64,000 bases of DNA from Mesorhabditis belari (taxonomy: Eukaryota; Nematoda; Chromadorea; Rhabditida; Rhabditidae), in assembly GCA_958450365.1 (NCBI GenBank), contig CAUEEP010000731.1, positions 186,001 through 250,000 of the forward strand. Direction: 5' to 3'. A program made the translations under genes and the position numbers. Within the stretch, counting starts at the first letter, position 1. The number at the start of each line of letters is the position of its first letter. Below the pieces are notes generated by a model. The model did no database searches. It was not told the DNA's origin and saw only the letters and a list, made by a program, of their open reading frames with translations. This document shows positions 59,416 to 64,000 of the stretch, in pieces.

Positions 59416-61966
59416 GAAGATTATTAAGATATTAAAGATAGAGTTAAGAAGGTTTTCAAACCAAAATATCAAAGAAATATCAAATATAGAGTTGTTATTT
59501 CAACTGAGAAGTAGTCAATTTCAAATATTCAAAAAATAAAAATAGTTGAGGAGTGATAATTCCAAATTCAAATCCAAAAATTATAAGACAAATATATGCT
59601 TAGTAATCTGTAAAGGCTGAGAGTAAATGAGAAACTATAAAAGCTTAAAAGAAGCTCACAGTCACTCAAAATCCTTCAAGCTTTCAGTTCTGCACTAATT
59701 TTTGCAAGAACAAGTTCAATTTTTAAAACGAAATCATAAAAATTTGAACTAACCTAGTAACAGCTGAGTGTTTTTCAGGAAAGTGCACAATTTTCTGCTT
59801 TTTTTTTCACCGGCTAAGATTGTACTTGAATTTTTGATGGAAAATGGGAAGGGTCTCCACTGGCAACATCAACAAAAGAGGGCAAAGTCGTTTGGGAAAA
59901 ACACACAAAAATGGGGCATCAAGAGTGGTCAGTTTTGTGTACAGATTTGTTTCTTTCAAGAATTCAACCCAAGAATAAGATTAAAAGCGATTAAGGGCAC
60001 TCACCGTTGGCATCGTTGCACAATTTCACTCGTTGTGCTGCATCAAATTTTCGTCGGCATTATCTAGAAAATGTCTTTTGCAGTGTCGGGAAAATGCGTT
60101 TCAATAGCCATAAAAGAGATCACACTAAATTAGACTTTTAACTATAAAAGTTATCAGATTTGAAACTTGACAAATCGTAACTAGACGAGCCAACAATAAA
60201 TAGAGTAGTTAATTTTATTCTAATGGCTTAAAGGGAAAAATTTTGAAACATAAAAACTCACAATAACTAAAAAGTAATTCCTAGATTTGAAAAGCATTCA
60301 GCTGAGTGAATTGAATATCTTGAAATGCCTTTTTTGAGGCCGAGGCTGTTTTGGCGAGTCATAAAATACACAAAAGAGTAATAAAGTTGGGGTTTTTAAA
60401 TGTATTGAACGAATTTTTGAGATTAACAATTTTGTATAGGTACTAACAATTCGAAAAACAATGCTATGGATATAACAAAAATTTCCGAGAAGAAATAGGC
60501 CTAGCTTGAACTGGGGGTACTTAAAATTTTACTGTGATTTGGCCCAAGTGGTCATGGCTAGCAAAAACGTCAAATTTCCAGGCTCTTGGAGCATTTTGAA
60601 TTATAGAATTAGAATTTCAGAGGTTATTCATATTTTCTTTTTAATTTAAACAAAGTAGAAAGTAAAACAAACAAACAAACAAGACAAACAAAAGTAAAGT
60701 AGATCGATGGTTGGATACTTTGAAACATGAATCTTTTAGAAAAATTCAAAGTTTCTGGAAGAAAAAGTGTTCAATTGGGGGGCTAGGCGACAAGCGGCAC
60801 ACTACATCGGAATTTCCCCTCGTTTAAGGGAAAAGATTTCAAAATCATTGGAGATTTATGGGGAAAAGTGGGATGGCTATTTGTGAGGAAAATATTGGGA
60901 AATGCGGTGAGGTTTTTGAGAAAATTTTTGAAGAAAAATTTGGAGTGCAAAAGGCGGGAAAGGGGGTTGCCATGACGAAAGGATTCTTATGAATGAAGAT
61001 GAAAAGAGAAAGGGAAATCTAAGGGGAAATATGTAGATGGATGTGTATAAAGTAGAGGTAGTCGAGTACTTGATACACTAGAATAGCACGTGGGTGAATG
61101 GCGTCGTTCTTTTAGTTTTCGGCCCTAGCAATGAGAATCCATAAGATCTGAGGTCTTGGTGATCTAGTTGTGTATAGCTGATTGTGAATCTGTACAGGAT
61201 AGTACAGGATAGTACAGGATTTCAAAATGGTTCTGGAATGTGAGTTTTATACAAAGCAAGCACTGAACCACTGAAAATAAAGACGTTTCAATCTAGGTTC
61301 TGTATAAAAAATCTCTGAGTTTGTCTGAAGCCTCTGACCTCTGGTTTGACTAGTTTACAGGTCCTGAGGCCCGCTTGCAACAGCTTGGTCAGACACAAAG
61401 GTCAGGCCCAGCTTGGCACAAAACTAGCTCCAAGCCCTTCGGGCTAGACCAGATTAGAAAAGCAGCTGTCCGTAATTTTTAGTCTACTCCTTTTCAATAA
61501 ATGAAAGTCAGAGAGAGCTCAGAAACTGAGCAACCATGCGGTAATCCGTCGGAGAAAACAATGACCAACTCATTACGAGATCTCAGTGCATAACTTTACT
61601 TTTCAAAAGTACAGAAAAAGTAATTTGTACATAAATTCTGCAAAAACACTACAAAAAAATACCTTGGGAACTTTGTTTGAAAAGTGTTTGTTTCAAAATG
61701 TTTCAAAGATTAAGTTAACTAACTGATTAAGGTAACTTTCGGCTGTTTATTAATTTCAAATAGTTTTCAACGTTTCAGTATTTCGTCCAGTAATTCATTT
61801 GCATTTTTGTTCGCTTTTTAATATTTCGAATCGCCGTTCTAAGAAAGCCTAAGAAAAATATCAAAGCAAAAAGCAAAAAAAAAGATTAAACAAAGTCTTC
61901 GCAGGGATCGATGAGTGCTAAAGGGGGTTGTCAAATAAAAAGCCAAAGAAAGATTCGTCGTCTCGA

Positions 61967-62556
61967 TATAAAATGCATGTGAGTGTTCCCACTTTTTGCC
62001 GGACTCATCTTCGATTTTTTTCCATTTCTTTTTACTTTTCTTGTGCCAATTGATGTAAGTAAGTTGTTATTAATGAGCTCAAAAATGGCAAATTACTGTA
62101 AGTGAGAAACAGTATGATGCGAAAATGCTAGTGAAAGAGGCCCAGGAAGGTTTTTCAAAACGAATTTTTAAACTCCACGCTAAATGTAGATTGAATTTGG
62201 TTTGACTTATCGTCAAAATAAAAAATACCAAGCAAAAATGCTGATTTTTATGCGATTTCGTCAAATTTGCGTTTAAATTTAATTTATCTTGGCAAATTTG
62301 CATTTAAAATCTGTACAAATGCTCGTTCGCTCGACAAACTTTTCATTTCGATTCATCTTCTTGCAAGAACCTCTACAACTAAAAGTAAGTAATTTTATTC
62401 GTTTTTGGTTCTTTCGAAATCTAACTAAAAGAATGGATAATTCTTAGAAAAAGGTTACCGTTTCAACTTAAAACGATAAATTTGCATTACTTTTGTTATC
62501 ATTCACTTTTCAATCTTGTAAAAATGATCGATTTTGCCTTACTTTCACAACTTTAG
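61967..62556 (+). promoter_or_regulatory. Possible promoter and leader intron of the acyltransferase gene
   Basis: TATAAA at 61967-61972. A leader exon appears to end at 62384 with a strong GTAAGT donor, and CTTTAG ends an intron at 62556, five bases before the ATG plus one codon-free spacer. Trans-splicing at the same acceptor is an alternative. Confidence 0.4.
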
Positions 62557-62560
62557 ATCC

Positions 62561-64000
62561 ATGGGTGAACCGACGACAGTGTCGAGAGCGGACGGATGGA
62601 GGCAACGAGTCAACGGATGGCTCTTCGGCTTCTTTGTTTTAACCTCGTCGTTGTTTGGTGGGTATTTTTATAGGTGAAGCATGTTTGACTTGAATTTGCT
62701 TTGATGAATGAGCCAAACTAGCTAACTGCATATTAGCACTGCACTGCACAAGCACTGCATATTAGACTTGTTAGTTGTTAACACTTACTGCATAATTACC
62801 AATTACACCACTTAAGCATCAGTGCCCTGAGAAGCTGTAAGACCATGGCTGTTCTGAAGGCAATTTTTCTGAGATTTCTCTGTTAGAAAATGCCTGGTAC
62901 TCTTTTTAGGCTCTCATTAGTGGTAATCACAAAGGAATAATCTATTTTACATTTTCAGGCACTCTCTACTTTTTTCTTCCCTTCGTTCCACTCATGTTTC
63001 TCGCTCCGCGCATCTGGCGGCAATACATTGATCGTTTGAGCGGCTATTGGACCTACGTGACAGCGGTTGGTGGTTATATAGTTGATTTGGAGAAAATTCT
63101 CTTTGTTTAGGGGATGATTCGCTTGTTGTTCGGCGTGAAAACCCGGGTGATCGGGGACAAGATCGAGGCCGAAGAGATGGCGCTGTACATTATGAATCAT
63201 CGAACAAGGTAGCTGTTACTTTACATCTTCGGCAAATGTTTCTACTTTAGTTTGGACTGGCTTTTCTTTTGGAATGCCCTTTACCAACAAGATCCACGGC
63301 TCACAGATTCGCAGAAGGTCATCCTGAAGAGCAGCGAGAAGTATTTGCCGGGAGGCGGTGGGGTTTTTGCTGTGCTACTATAGACGAACAAGGATAGCTT
63401 GCTGAAAATCTATTAGACTTACTTAAACATTAAAGTGGGTGAAAACGAGCCTAATAGGACTAGATTAACGAGTTCGGTAGTTAAATTGTGATTTAAACTT
63501 TCTTAAAAAGTATTTTTGGCTATATAAGTTGCTTTTTTCTAGGCTGGGCAATGCAATGCAATAGCTTCATCTTTCTGGAGCGAAACTTCCAGAAGGACAA
63601 GATGAAAATTCGGCAACTCCTCGACTACTACACGGATATTGGCAACAGTTATCAGGTTTTACGAACTTGTTTTTGCTATTAAATTTATTTTTAGCTTCTA
63701 CTTTTCCCAGAAGGCACGGATCGATGCCCGAAAGGGGCGCTCAGAAATGAGCGATATGCGGCTAAAATGGTAACTAAAAAATTGTATTATTTATTCTTGC
63801 TTTAGGATCTAAAGCCTTATTCGTATGTGCTTCATCCGCGAACCAAGGGATTCGTCTACATTGTGCAGGAAATGAGAAGATGTGGGTGGAATTTCAAGAT
63901 CCCTGAGTTGTTCTTATTTTTAGCTGGAAAACTGAAGGCAATCTACGATATCACCGTTGGATACAAGGATAAAATCGTGCAGAAGGAGACGGATATCGTT
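62561..64000 (+). CDS. LCLAT1: Lysocardiolipin-type acyltransferase (partial, runs off the end)
   Basis: Eight exons so far: 62561-62657, 62959-63065, 63111-63208, 63251-63357, 63543-63655, 63695-63769, 63806-63881, 63924-64000. They give 250 codons in phase, still open at the window edge. It is a PlsC-family enzyme that transfers acyl groups to lysophospholipids, most like LCLAT1/ALCAT1 and the C. elegans acl-8/9/10 group of the ER and its mitochondrial contacts. Seen: N-terminal hydrophobic spans (WLFGFFVLTSSLFG, YFFLPFVPLMFLAP), catalytic motif I NHRTSLD (NHxxxxD), GWAMQ plus FIFLERN as block II, the substrate block FPEGTD, then YVLHPRTKGF and IYDITVGY, all in family order. The expected C-terminal third lies beyond 64000. 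I chose the ATG after the CTTTAG acceptor because it precedes the first membrane span with family-like spacing. Confidence 0.93.

Larger units (their letters stand above)
58002..62340. other. Intergenic region, mostly non-coding
   Basis: Apart from the possible 9-base first exon of the ARMC9-like gene at 60005-60013 and two small elements, no gene could be supported. Several AT-rich open frames lack splice or family evidence. TATAAA at 61967-61972 precedes the acyltransferase leader. Confidence 0.5.

Overview
The window looks like chromosomal DNA of a nematode. It is AT-rich, its genes are cut into many short exons, introns end in the nematode-style TTTTCAG/TTTTAG, and some first coding exons follow an acceptor only a few bases before the ATG, as expected for trans-splicing or a leader intron. 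It is probably a rhabditid relative, not C. elegans itself; I cannot name the species. No bacterial, organellar or viral genes were seen. Gene models were assembled by hand from splice signals, reading-frame phase and family resemblance. Exon coordinates are given low to high, and for minus-strand genes the highest is the 5' exon.

Layout. 1343-3389 (+): a 210-residue atypical Ras-like GTPase with a CAAX end. 4536-6884 (-) and 10202-12111 (-): two paralogous four-TM LAPTM4-like membrane proteins with matching exon phases. 17270-19340 (+): a decaying gene for a Cys-rich, EGF-like secreted protein, with in-frame stops. 23998-34293 (-): a 13-exon gene for a secreted protein with a selenoprotein-P N-terminal-like redox domain (CPKC in place of UxxC), a glutamine-rich middle and a Cys-rich tail. 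37326-44755 (-), perhaps starting at 46309: a charged coiled-coil/disordered protein. 51155-58001 (-), perhaps starting at 60013: an ARMC9-like armadillo protein of the cilium base. 62561-64000 (+): a lysocardiolipin-type acyltransferase that runs off the end.

The rest is intron and intergenic DNA packed with small mobile elements: at least five families of non-autonomous hairpin elements (TA-flanked MITEs, a TTAA-flanked piggyBac-type MITE, two families ending in TTTTCTAAAA, and a seven-copy GTACTTTGTGCTCTCC family), three large foldbacks (one with a tRNA-like loop), one decayed Tc1/mariner element inside an intron, and several minisatellites and segmental duplications.

The most interesting signal is at whole-window scale. 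The heptamer GTTTCAA (or TTGAAAC) recurs every few hundred bases in introns and intergenic DNA, in same-strand runs, and is nearly absent from exons. It matches the core of the Ruby motif that drives individual 21U-RNA (piRNA) genes in nematodes, so the window may be a piRNA-gene cluster threaded through ordinary protein genes. This is an inference that needs small-RNA data.
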